Assembly: GCA_929200295.1 (NCBI GenBank)
Contig: CAKMZE010000096.1
Span: 2,182-10,328, forward strand
DNA length: 8,147 bases
DNA from: an uncultured Alphaproteobacteria bacterium
GTDB taxonomy: Bacteria > Pseudomonadota > Alphaproteobacteria > Rhodobacterales > Rhodobacteraceae
Reading direction: 5' to 3'
The notes beneath the pieces are model-generated. The model did not search any database and was not told the DNA's origin. It saw only the letters and a program-made list of their open reading frames with translations. Every line of letters begins with the position of its first letter. Position 1 is the first letter of the stretch. Made by a program: the position numbers and the translations under genes. Below are positions 1-6,078 of the stretch, piece after piece.

Positions 1-1058
1 TAATAGCCAAAGATATTGGGCACCTTCGGCCAGCGGGATCTGCGGCGCAGTCTGGGGAAGGGTTCGAGCAGGAACCACCCATTGCGCATTTGGCTATGCA
101 GCGGCGCATGTGGATCGGGTTTGGCGATATCCAGCCCCATCTTTTTGGTGACCTTATCCTCTTTGCCCAGCACATATCTGTTATAGATCCGGTCCCGAAA
201 GGCCAGATGGTCAACGCCTAAGCCATCAAGCTCTTCGCGCATCCATTGCATGGTGATTTTGGCCAGCCCGGATTCGGCTTCATTCACACTGCCTGCGACA
301 TCCGTATGTGTGCCCGCAAACCAAACCTGTTTGACGTCTTGCGGGGGTGGGTTGTTTTTGCTCTTAAACCTTGTGCCGTAATATGTTTGCCCCGGTGTCC
401 AGAACTGATGGCGAAAGAACCTGCGGGTTTCATCAATGGCCAGCACATGGCGCACGGCCTCAACCGATGGGTTTTCATCCACGCTAGAATGTGTGCCAAA
501 CTCAAGAAACGTCCCCTTTCCAAACCGAATGCGGATCAATGAACTGACCGTATCCCAGAGCCCCAGAAAGCGGATTGATGGGTGCGTGACCTGAAACGCC
601 TTTTCAAACATGCGCAGTTTGGCATGGGCGCGTCTTGGGTCTTTGTCGGTGATTTTGCGCCACGCGCGGAAAACAGGCGCAATGAGATGCAGCTCTTCTG
701 GGGCGACGAGGCCGAAATCATTGATAAACCCCGCAAGTGCCCGCGCGGTATAAGCACCACGTGAATAACCAAAGAAATAGAGCCGGTCCCCTTTGCTGTA
801 ATTCTCGCATAAGAATGCATAGGCGCGCAGCACATTTGTTTCTAACCCAAGCCCTGCAATGAGCCCGAGCACCAGCTTGGGTTTGCTCAGAATAACCCGC
901 GAGAAGGGTCTTGTGTCTAAAGTCCCAACGCCGGGGCTATAATACACCAGCTGGTTTTCAGATCGCTCAAGTGATTTATAGAGCCGTAGGATATTTGATT
1001 CATTGGCTTCAATTTCGTTTCCAGTGCCGTCAAGGCACACAACAATCTTGCGTGACAT
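1..1058 (-). CDS. DUF2235 / Tle1-like alpha/beta-hydrolase domain protein (partial, 3' end outside window)
   Basis: Reading the minus strand from ATG at 1058 gives 352 uninterrupted codons to the window edge. The next codon begins TA, so it is either Tyr or a stop. The start follows a strong GAGGAG Shine-Dalgarno site (1066-1071) with 7 nt spacing. Motifs seen: DGTGNE at residues 10-15, SPGVGT at 41-46, the nucleophile elbow FFGYSRGAYTAR with GYSRG at 97-101 (Ser99), LGLWDTV at 165-171, and WFAGTHTDVAGS at 246-257. Their order matches the DUF2235 family, which includes the Tle1 phospholipase effectors of type VI secretion. In the last motif, relatives usually have a glycine run after the Asp; here it is VAGS. 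No signal peptide or membrane segment is visible. No VgrG, PAAR or immunity gene is visible in the window, so an effector role is not supported; a stand-alone cytoplasmic (phospho)lipase or esterase is equally possible. It is divergent from the rluD-like gene. Family assignment is confident; substrate unknown. Confidence 0.88.
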   Translation of the reverse strand, partial: MSRKIVVCLDGTGNEIEANESNILRLYKSLERSENQLVYYSPGVGTLDTRPFSRVILSKPKLVLGLIAGLGLETNVLRAYAFLCENYSKGDRLYFFGYSRGAYTARALAGFINDFGLVAPEELHLIAPVFRAWRKITDKDPRRAHAKLRMFEKAFQVTHPSIRFLGLWDTVSSLIRIRFGKGTFLEFGTHSSVDENPSVEAVRHVLAIDETRRFFRHQFWTPGQTYYGTRFKSKNNPPPQDVKQVWFAGTHTDVAGSVNEAESGLAKITMQWMREELDGLGVDHLAFRDRIYNRYVLGKEDKVTKKMGLDIAKPDPHAPLHSQMRNGWFLLEPFPRLRRRSRWPKVPNIFGY

Positions 1059-1197
1059 GTAATGACTCCTCAAAATGTCTCAAATTTATAGGGGCACTCT
1101 ACCGCATTGCGTGCGTTTTGTCATCTGTGTGTGTATTTACGCTTGTAAAGCCTCTCTTGGGCTGGTCGCAGATTTGGAAACCGGGTAGAGCGCGCTT

Positions 1198-2226
1198 ATG
1201 GATCATATCATTACCATCGAGATCGCGGATAATCCTCCGCCGCGCTTTGATAAAGCGCTTGCGCGGGATGTGCCGCAAGACCACGCGTTGTCACGGTCGC
1301 GGCTGGCTAAGCTGATTGCAGAGGGGGCTGTGCAGGTCGACGGTGGCGTCGTGCAAGACCCGCGGTTTCGCGTGGCCTCAGGTGCGCAGGTGCAGATCTC
1401 TGTCGCGACAGCACAAGAAAGCCACATCGGCCCCGAGGCTATCCCGCTAGAAGTGGTGTTCGAAGACGCCGACGTGATCGTTGTCAATAAACCCGTTGGG
1501 ATGGTCGTGCACCCGGCCCCCGGAACGCCCGGTGGGACATTGGTGAATGCGTTGATCCATCACTGTGGGAACAGTCTGTCAGGGGTAGGAGGGATGAAAC
1601 GCCCCGGCATCGTGCACCGGATTGATAAAGACACCAGTGGCCTGATTGTGGCTGCAAAATCGGATAAGGCGCATCATGGTCTGGCAAAGCAATTTGCCGA
1701 TCACACAGTTGAAAGACGCTATCTTGCCCTGTGCTACGGGGTGCCTTCATCGCATGACCCGCGTGTGCGCGGGGTCAAAGGTGTCTCTTTTGAACCGGGT
1801 AATATCCTCAAGGTGCAAACCTTTTTGGGGCGTCACAAAACCGACCGGCAAAAGCAGGCTGTGTCGTTTGAGCAGGGGCGTCACGCTGTGACGCGCGCGC
1901 GTGTGATTGAAAGCTTCGGCCAGCCGGAGGCGGCGGGCTTGATCGAGTGTTGGCTGGAAACAGGGCGCACGCATCAGATCCGTGTGCATATGGCCCATGT
2001 TGGCCATGCGTTGATCGGTGATCCGGTCTATGGCGGGCGGCGCAAGCTCTCGGCTCAGGCTATTGGGGACGCAGGCGCGGATGCTGCGCATGGTTTTACC
2101 CGGCAGGCCTTGCATGCGGCATCTTTAGGGTTTCAGCACCCGGTGTCTGGAGAGACGCTAAAGTTTGAAGCCCCGCTCCCTAATGATATGGAAGCGTTAC
2201 ATCAGGCGTTGGCCAGTAAGAACTGA
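1198..2226 (+). CDS. rluD: RluA-family 23S rRNA pseudouridine synthase, RluD-like
   Basis: This 342-residue protein should isomerise uridine to pseudouridine in 23S rRNA. RluD of E. coli modifies three uridines of helix 69 (1911, 1915, 1917). An S4-like RNA-binding region lies at about residues 16-70. The catalytic domain follows, with VNKPVGMVVHP at 96-106, the signature HRIDKDTSG at 140-148 (catalytic Asp143), a RHKTDRQKQAV segment at 212-222, GRTHQIRVH at 256-264 and IGDPVYG at 273-279. Length and motif order are normal for RluD. An in-frame TAG at 1186-1188 leaves ATG 1198 as the first usable start; its ribosome site is weak. RluA, RluC and RluD share these motifs, so the exact target is inferred from overall resemblance to RluD (SGVGG...RPGIVHR before the signature). 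The gene lies directly upstream of rpoH, an arrangement I recall from other alphaproteobacteria. Ribosome-maturation function is near certain; the D subtype is likely. Confidence 0.9.
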   Translation: MDHIITIEIADNPPPRFDKALARDVPQDHALSRSRLAKLIAEGAVQVDGGVVQDPRFRVASGAQVQISVATAQESHIGPEAIPLEVVFEDADVIVVNKPVGMVVHPAPGTPGGTLVNALIHHCGNSLSGVGGMKRPGIVHRIDKDTSGLIVAAKSDKAHHGLAKQFADHTVERRYLALCYGVPSSHDPRVRGVKGVSFEPGNILKVQTFLGRHKTDRQKQAVSFEQGRHAVTRARVIESFGQPEAAGLIECWLETGRTHQIRVHMAHVGHALIGDPVYGGRRKLSAQAIGDAGADAAHGFTRQALHAASLGFQHPVSGETLKFEAPLPNDMEALHQALASKN

Positions 2227-2318
2227 AATATTTGTCCCAATGGTGTGAGCTTGGCTGTTATCAGTGGCCTTTCCCAACAGAAGGTTAATAGATCATTCAT
2301 AAATTATCACTAGGGCGT

Positions 2319-2347
2319 CTTGAAACGTGAGATGCGCAATCCTACAT
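2319..2347 (+). promoter_or_regulatory. Candidate RpoH-dependent (heat-shock) promoter of rpoH
   Basis: CTTG at 2319-2322 (within CTTGAAA), an 18-nt spacer, then CCTACAT at 2341-2347. The alphaproteobacterial sigma-32 consensus is roughly CTTG, 17-18 nt, CYTATNT. The -35 matches fully and the -10 has one mismatch (C for T at position 5). The same bases also give TTGAAA, 17 nt, TACATC, a mediocre sigma-70 site, so basal transcription could start here too. It lies 52 nt upstream of the rpoH start codon, which suggests positive autoregulation. This is inference from sequence; no start point has been mapped. Confidence 0.55.
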
Positions 2348-2370
2348 CTATGTTAAGCCCGTAAACATAG
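2348..2370 (+). promoter_or_regulatory. Perfect 7-bp inverted repeat at the expected rpoH transcription start
   Basis: CTATGTT (2348-2354) and AACATAG (2364-2370) are exact reverse complements separated by 9 nt. The left arm begins just after the candidate -10 and spans the expected start point. It may be an operator for a dimeric regulator, or a small hairpin at the 5' end of the rpoH mRNA that affects stability. It does not include the Shine-Dalgarno site (GGGGAG, 2388-2393), so a simple thermometer that hides the ribosome site is not apparent. It could be chance, since a single 7-bp repeat is not rare. Confidence 0.35.
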
Positions 2371-2399
2371 GCCATCAATATCGCATTGGGGAGATAAGA

Positions 2400-3296
2400 A
2401 TGAGCACATACAATACACTTCCAGCGCCGTCGCCAGAACAAGGCCTGAACCGCTATATGCAGGATATCCGCAAATTTCCGATGCTGGAGCCTGAGCAAGA
2501 ATACATGCTTGCAAAGCGTTGGGTTGACCATGAAGACACGGAAGCCGCCCATAAAATGGTCACGTCACACCTGCGGTTAGCTGCCAAAATCGCAATGGGA
2601 TACCGTGGATATGGCCTGCCGCAGGCCGAGGTGATCTCTGAGGCGAATGTAGGCCTGATGCAGGCGGTCAAACGCTTTGACCCTGAAAAGGGGTTTCGCT
2701 TGGCGACATATGCCATGTGGTGGATCCGTGCGTCGATCCAAGAATATATTCTGCGCTCATGGTCATTGGTAAAACTTGGGACAACATCGGCGCAAAAGAA
2801 GCTGTTTTTCAACCTGCGCAAGGCAAAATCGCGGATCGGTGCTCTCGAAGATGGCGATCTGCGCCCTGAAAATGTTGAGCGTATCGCGCAAGATCTCGGT
2901 GTGACCGAGGATGAGGTCGTATCAATGAACCGCCGTTTGTCGGGTGGTGATGCTTCGCTCAATGCCACTGTCAGCACCGATGGTGAGGGCACGATGCAAT
3001 GGCAAGACTGGCTCGAGGATGAAAGCGCGAACACAGCCGCTGATTATGAAGCCCATGATGAAATGGATGTGCGCCGCGCGCTTTTGACCGAAGCGATGGA
3101 TGTGCTCAATGATCGCGAAAAGGATATTTTGGTGCAGCGCCGCCTGTCGGAGGAAACGGTGACGCTCGAAGATCTCAGCGGTCAATATGATGTATCGCGC
3201 GAGCGTATTCGCCAGATCGAAGTGCGTGCTTTTGAAAAGCTGCAAAACCGGATGCATGCGCTGGCCGCGGAAAAAGGGATGCTTGCATCCGCTTAA
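2400..3296 (+). CDS. rpoH: RNA polymerase heat-shock sigma factor RpoH (sigma-32)
   Basis: This 298-residue alternative sigma factor directs RNA polymerase to heat-shock promoters (chaperones, proteases). Region 1.2/2.1 begins near residue 16 (GLNRYMQDIRKFPML). Region 2.2-2.4 covers about 54-125, including EANVGLMQAVKRFDP at 81-95 and the -10-recognition segment ATYAMWWIRASIQEYILRS at 102-120. The diagnostic RpoH box QKKLFFNLR is at 132-140, the same numbering as in E. coli sigma-32. Region 4.2 has the -35-binding helix-turn-helix LEDLSGQYDVSRERIRQIE at 256-274. The start has a good GGGGAG site 6 nt upstream. Rhodobacteraceae often carry two paralogues (RpoHI and RpoHII); this one looks more like RpoHI, but that is an impression only. 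It probably autoregulates through the site at 2319-2347 and ends at a strong terminator at 3324. Protein-level control by DnaK/FtsH is known for the family and not visible here. Confidence 0.97.
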   Translation: MSTYNTLPAPSPEQGLNRYMQDIRKFPMLEPEQEYMLAKRWVDHEDTEAAHKMVTSHLRLAAKIAMGYRGYGLPQAEVISEANVGLMQAVKRFDPEKGFRLATYAMWWIRASIQEYILRSWSLVKLGTTSAQKKLFFNLRKAKSRIGALEDGDLRPENVERIAQDLGVTEDEVVSMNRRLSGGDASLNATVSTDGEGTMQWQDWLEDESANTAADYEAHDEMDVRRALLTEAMDVLNDREKDILVQRRLSEETVTLEDLSGQYDVSRERIRQIEVRAFEKLQNRMHALAAEKGMLASA

Positions 3297-3323
3297 TATG
3301 ATCGTTTGAGTGTGCGAAATGGG

Positions 3324-3361
3324 GACCTCTTTCAGTTATGCTGAAAGAGGTCTTTTTATTT
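3324..3361 (+). terminator. Rho-independent terminator of rpoH
   Basis: Twelve perfect base pairs, GACCTCTTTCAG (3324-3335) with CTGAAAGAGGTC (3341-3352), around a 5-nt loop TTATG, followed directly by TTTTTATTT. It begins 27 nt after the rpoH stop codon. This is a textbook intrinsic terminator. It also separates rpoH from the oxidoreductase gene, whose longest open frame would otherwise begin inside the hairpin. Confidence 0.95.
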
Positions 3362-3367
3362 CAGGCG

Positions 3368-3396
3368 TTGAATCTCGCCTATGGATTGGCAATGAT
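3368..3396 (+). promoter_or_regulatory. Weak candidate sigma-70 promoter for the oxidoreductase/DUF4389 unit
   Basis: TTGAAT (3368-3373), a 17-nt spacer and AATGAT (3391-3396); each hexamer matches 4 of 6 consensus bases. It lies between the rpoH terminator and the next Shine-Dalgarno site, where a promoter is needed. Spacing is ideal but the hexamers are poor, so this is a position-driven guess. Confidence 0.25.
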
Positions 3397-3418
3397 GCCC
3401 CTAACAAAAGGAGCGATG

Positions 3419-4387
3419 ATGGCAATACGTTGGGGGATATTAGGCGCTGCAAAGTTCGCTCGTGAGCATATGGGCCCTGCAATCCATGCAGCAAAGGGCG
3501 CAGAGCTTGCCGCACTTGCGACCTCAGACCCGCAAAAGGCTGCGGGGGTTCTGGCATTTGCGCCCCAGTGTCAGGTTTTCGATGATTATGATGCGCTGCT
3601 TGCGGATCCGCAAATTGATGCGGTTTATATCCCATTGCCAAATCATTTGCATGTGCCTTGGACGCTCAGGGCGCTTTCCGCAGGCAAGCATGTGTTATGC
3701 GAAAAGCCGATGACGCTTGCTGCGGATGAATTTGATCAAGTGATCGCAGCGCAAGAGGCAAGCGGCAAACTTGCCGCCGAAGCCTTTATGATCGTCCATC
3801 ATCCGCAATTTTTGCGCGCGCGTGAGTTGGTTCAAAGCGGGGCCATTGGTCAGTTAATTCATGTTGATGCGACGTTTAGTTATAATAACGCAGGCGCGCA
3901 TGAGAATATCCGTAACCGCTCAGAGACGGGCGGCGGCGGCCTGCCCGATATCGGGGTCTATACCTTTGGGGCGGCACGGTTTGTGACCGGCGAGGACTGC
4001 ATGTCCGTCCCTTACGCGCATATCAGGTATGAGAACGATGTTGATGTCTTTGCGCAAGTCACAGCGCAATTTCAGAGCTTTACCTATAGTGCGATTGTCT
4101 CAATGCGAATGTTCCCACGTCAAAACATTGTGTTTCATGGGAGTAAAGGCGTGCTGACCCTGACCTGCCCCTTTAATGCGAATGTGCATGATCTGGCTGA
4201 GTTGAGGCTTGAGAATAATGGGCAAACAGTGGTGACCGAAAGATGGCCTGCGATAAATCAATATGTGCTTCAGGTTGAGAATTTTTGTAAGAGCATTGTG
4301 GAACATCAGCCGTATCCATGCCCGCTTAGCTTTTCAAAGGGCACGCAAGAGATGATGGATATGGTTTATGCGGCAGGGGAGGAGTAA
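3419..4387 (+). CDS. Gfo/Idh/MocA-family NAD(P)-dependent oxidoreductase
   Basis: This 322-residue soluble dehydrogenase resembles glucose-fructose oxidoreductase, NADP D-xylose dehydrogenase and dihydrodiol dehydrogenases. Such enzymes oxidise sugars, inositols or cyclic diols with NAD(P). The N-terminal Rossmann fold shows GILGAAKFA at residues 6-14 (GxxGxA dinucleotide loop). The family EKP motif is at 95-97, whose Lys96 is normally catalytic. GGGGLPDIGVYTFG at 171-184 supplies the expected Asp177 and Tyr181. The C-terminal part is the usual alpha/beta substrate domain. I chose ATG 3419 because AAAGGAG (3407-3413) stands 5 nt before it. ATG 3416 is only 2 nt from that site, and the open frame's first ATG at 3338 lies inside the rpoH terminator. 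The DUF4389 gene starts 4 nt after the stop, so the two are probably co-transcribed. The substrate cannot be told from sequence; no transporter or sugar regulator gene is adjacent. Confidence 0.9.
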   Translation: MAIRWGILGAAKFAREHMGPAIHAAKGAELAALATSDPQKAAGVLAFAPQCQVFDDYDALLADPQIDAVYIPLPNHLHVPWTLRALSAGKHVLCEKPMTLAADEFDQVIAAQEASGKLAAEAFMIVHHPQFLRARELVQSGAIGQLIHVDATFSYNNAGAHENIRNRSETGGGGLPDIGVYTFGAARFVTGEDCMSVPYAHIRYENDVDVFAQVTAQFQSFTYSAIVSMRMFPRQNIVFHGSKGVLTLTCPFNANVHDLAELRLENNGQTVVTERWPAINQYVLQVENFCKSIVEHQPYPCPLSFSKGTQEMMDMVYAAGEE

Positions 4388-4391
4388 ACAA

Positions 4392-4655
4392 ATGAGCGAT
4401 GAACAAAGCGATTTTGAACCACTTTGGCAGCGCGTGATCTGGATGGTGATGATTGCGGTTTTGCTGACCTTTGCGCAGTCATTCCTGTGGGTGCTGACGA
4501 TCGCGCAGTTTGTGATCATGGTATTTAATCACCGTGAGCCGAATGAACAGTTACAAGAGTTTGGCACAACAATGGGTGTCTGGATGGCCAAGGCGGTCCG
4601 TTATTTGACCGCTGGAAGTGAAGTAAAACCATGGCCTTGGACAGAGCTTGATTAA
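4392..4655 (+). CDS. Small DUF4389-family membrane protein
   Basis: An 87-residue protein with a charged N-terminus (residues 1-14), a strongly hydrophobic stretch at about 15-45 that can hold one long or two short membrane helices, and a polar C-terminal half. NHREPNEQLQEFG (46-58) and the ending VKPWPW match the DUF4389 pattern (a GEPN-like motif, then a helix with VRYLT and a KPFPF-like end). Function of the family is unknown. ATG 4392 is chosen because GGGGAGGAG, at the very end of the upstream gene, ends 7 nt before it; the in-frame ATG at 4368 lies further inside that gene and has no comparable site. Tight coupling to the oxidoreductase suggests one transcript, not necessarily a shared function. 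A REP-like palindrome begins 6 nt after the stop codon. Confidence 0.8.
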   Translation: MSDEQSDFEPLWQRVIWMVMIAVLLTFAQSFLWVLTIAQFVIMVFNHREPNEQLQEFGTTMGVWMAKAVRYLTAGSEVKPWPWTELD

Positions 4656-4660
4656 GGGAA

Positions 4661-4684
4661 GATGGGCAAATTGCCCATCCTACA
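4661..4684 (-). repeat. REP-like element, left copy (inverted)
   Basis: The palindrome GATGGGCAAATTGCCCATC (4661-4679) has 9 paired bases each side of a single central base. It is followed by CTACA, so on the minus strand it reads as a TGTAG foot plus palindrome. GTAG at the 5' foot of a palindrome is the layout of REP sequences mobilised by RAYT (TnpA-REP) proteins. It matches the right copy at 6048-6071 in 22 of 24 positions. No T-run follows on either strand, so it is not a standard intrinsic terminator, although it may protect mRNA 3' ends. Confidence 0.75.
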
Positions 4685-4699
4685 CTCCAAAATATACCA

Positions 4700-4707
4700 C
4701 AATCTGT
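4700..4707. repeat. Target-site duplication of the IS256 element, left copy
   Basis: CAATCTGT at 4700-4707 is repeated exactly at 6043-6050 and abuts both inverted repeats. An 8-bp duplication is the usual length for IS256-family insertion. The ninth bases differ (A and C), so the duplication is 8 bp. Confidence 0.9.
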
Positions 4708-4734
4708 GAGAGTGTCCGATCTTTTGTGTATGAG
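4708..4734 (+). repeat. Left terminal inverted repeat of the IS256 element
   Basis: Begins GAGAGTGTCCGAT and ends TGTGTATGAG. Compared with the reverse complement of the right end it matches at 20 of 27 positions, with a solid TGTGTATG block and a near-perfect outer GNGAGTNTCCGA block. Confidence 0.85.
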
Positions 4735-4766
4735 TAAATCAGTGCATGCTTCACGAACGAAGGAGC

Positions 4767-5990
4767 ATGAATACAATGACGATATCAAACAAGGTTTTAG
4801 ACGAACTGCTTAGCGGCGTTGACCGGCCCGAAGATTTGCTGGGTGCCACGGGTCTGATGAAAGACCTCAAGGTGCGCTTGATGGAGCGGATGTTGGGTGG
4901 CGAGCTGACCGAACATCTGGGCTATGAGCCAAACGCAGAACCTCCCAATCAGTAGGCCAATCGACGTAATGGTACCAGCCGCAAGAGGCTTAAGGGCAAT
5001 GACGGTACGGTACAAATTGATATCCCACGCGACAGGGATGGTAGTTTCGAACCCGAATTGGTTCAGAAAGGCCAAACGCGGATTGACGGGATGGATGATA
5101 AGATTATTGGCCTCTACGCCGCTGGATTATCGACGCGGGACATCCGTGCACATCTCGAAGAGATTTACGGCCTACGTGTGTCCGCCGATCTCATTAGCAG
5201 GGTCACAGATGCCGTTTTGGGTGAAGTCAACGATTGGCAGAACCGTGCGCTGGAACGGATGTATCCAATCGTTTTTCTTGATGCCTTGCGTGTCAAAATT
5301 CGCGACGCAGAGAGCCGACAGGTTAAAAATAAAACGGTTTACGTGGCCCTGGGCGTCAATTCGGACGGTGAACGTGAGGTTCTGGGCCTGTGGGTCGCCA
5401 ACACCGAAGGTGCCAAGTTTTGGCTCTCGATTATGAACAACCTCCGCGATCGCGGGCTAGAAGATATCCTGATTGCGGTTGTGGACGGTCTCAAGGGCTT
5501 CCCAGAGGCGATCAATGCGGCCTACCCAGAGACGACTGTCCAGACCTGCATCGTGCATCTAGTACGCCAATCTCTGAACTTTTGCGGCTGGAAAGATCGC
5601 AAGGCCGTGGCCACAGACCTCAAACAAATTTATCAAGCCACCGATGATCAAGCCGCGGAAAAAGCACTGGTAGATTTTGAGGCAGAATGGGGTGAAAAAT
5701 ACCCGTCAATCGCACCAGCTTGGCGACGTGCATGGCAAGAGGTTATCCCGTTCTTTGCCTTCCCACCAGCCGTCAGAAAAATCATATATACGACCAATGC
5801 GATTGAGAGCCTGAATCGTGTCATTCGAAAAACCACCAAAACACGCGGCAGTTTTCCACCCGATGATGCCGCCATTAAGCTGATCTATCTGGCTATCCGC
5901 AATTTTGAAAAGAAAGGAAGTTCTGTAAGGCAGTGGGTTGATGCCAGAAATCAATTCGCTATTCTATACAACGAACGGTTCAATCAATGA
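4767..5990 (+). pseudogene. IS256-family transposase with an in-frame amber stop
   Basis: The frame from ATG 4767 (Shine-Dalgarno AAGGAG nearby; ATG 4776 is an alternative with better spacing) covers about 407 codons, the normal family length. A single TAG at 4953-4955 (codon 63) interrupts it. The frame does not shift: the family sequence continues directly on both sides (LTEHLGYEPNAEPPNQ before the stop, ANRRNGTSRKRLKGNDG after it). The DDE catalytic triad is intact, counted from ATG 4767: Asp172 in FLDALRVK, Asp240 in VVDGLKGF, and Glu347 in TTNAIESLNR. CIVH lies between the second Asp and the Glu, and the C-terminus (NQFAILYNERFNQ) is complete. CAG to TAG is the simplest origin of the stop. 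The upstream 62-codon piece contains no catalytic residue. A shorter protein could restart at ATG 5091 or TTG 5058, keeping the DDE core but lacking the N-terminal DNA-binding region. Probably inactive unless the amber codon is suppressed. Confidence 0.92.
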
Positions 5991-6015
5991 ACCGATTAAA
6001 CCGCATGGGCTGATC

Positions 6016-6042
6016 CCCATACACAGAGTTTCGGATACTCCC
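6016..6042 (-). repeat. Right terminal inverted repeat of the IS256 element
   Basis: Read on the minus strand it begins GGGAGTATCCGAA and ends TGTGTATGGG, pairing with the left end at 4708-4734. It starts 25 nt after the transposase stop codon and abuts the right copy of CAATCTGT. Confidence 0.85.
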
Positions 6043-6050
6043 CAATCTGT
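6043..6050. repeat. Target-site duplication of the IS256 element, right copy
   Basis: CAATCTGT, identical to 4700-4707. Its last three bases (TGT) are also the first three bases of the right REP-like element, so the insertion struck the GTAG foot of that repeat and the duplication left this copy complete. Confidence 0.9.
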
Positions 6051-6071
6051 AGGGTGGGCAATTTGCCCACC
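6048..6071 (+). repeat. REP-like element, right copy
   Basis: TGTAG (6048-6052) is followed by the palindrome GGTGGGCAATTTGCCCACC (6053-6071). It is the inverted partner of 4661-4684. The two differ only at the second stem pair, G-C here and A-T in the left copy, a compensating change that keeps the hairpin. It ends 7 nt beyond the pepF stop codon and could mark or protect the 3' end of pepF mRNA. It closely resembles the GTAGGGTGGGC...GCCCACC class of repeats that I recall from proteobacterial genomes. Confidence 0.75.
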
Positions 6072-6078
6072 TCCGACA

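Larger units (their letters stand above)
4708..6042 (+). mobile_element. Complete IS256-family insertion sequence, 1335 bp
   Basis: The element is bounded by imperfect terminal inverted repeats (4708-4734 and 6016-6042, 20 of 27 bases matching, outer ends GAGAGTGTCC and GGGAGTATCC) and by the 8-bp duplication CAATCTGT. It holds one transposase gene and no passenger gene. The size is typical of the family. It is inserted between the convergent DUF4389 and pepF genes, at the edge of a REP-like repeat, and disrupts no protein gene. The exact duplication suggests a fairly recent insertion. Because of the amber codon in its transposase it may depend on a related copy for movement. Confidence 0.93.

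Noticed and set aside
246..835. Open frames of 60-99 codons on both strands inside the DUF2235 gene
   Set aside because: They are shadows: the minus-strand frame from 1058 gives a continuous protein with family motifs across the whole stretch.
1084..1095. TATAAA preceded by CCC upstream of the DUF2235 gene (minus strand), as a sigma-70 or RpoH -10
   Set aside because: No -35 of either type at a suitable distance (the hexamer 17 nt upstream is CACGCA), so only a lone -10-like string remains.
1126..1135. TG-dinucleotide run in the rluD/DUF2235 intergenic region
   Set aside because: Only about four units; short enough to be chance.
1142..1170. CTTGTAAAG upstream of rluD as an RpoH -35
   Set aside because: No CYTATNT-like -10 at 17-18 nt; the following CTTG at 1156 also fails.
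2371..2399. RNA thermometer hiding the rpoH ribosome site
   Set aside because: Only a 4-5 bp pairing (CAAT with ATTG) can be found near GGGGAG; too weak to claim.
4661..4679. Palindrome after the DUF4389 gene as an intrinsic terminator
   Set aside because: The stem fits, but no T-run follows on either strand, and the sequence recurs as an inverted partner; a REP-like repeat explains it better.
4924..5436. 170-codon plus-strand frame inside the IS element
   Set aside because: Different frame from the DDE-bearing transposase, with no recognisable motifs; a shadow of the transposase.
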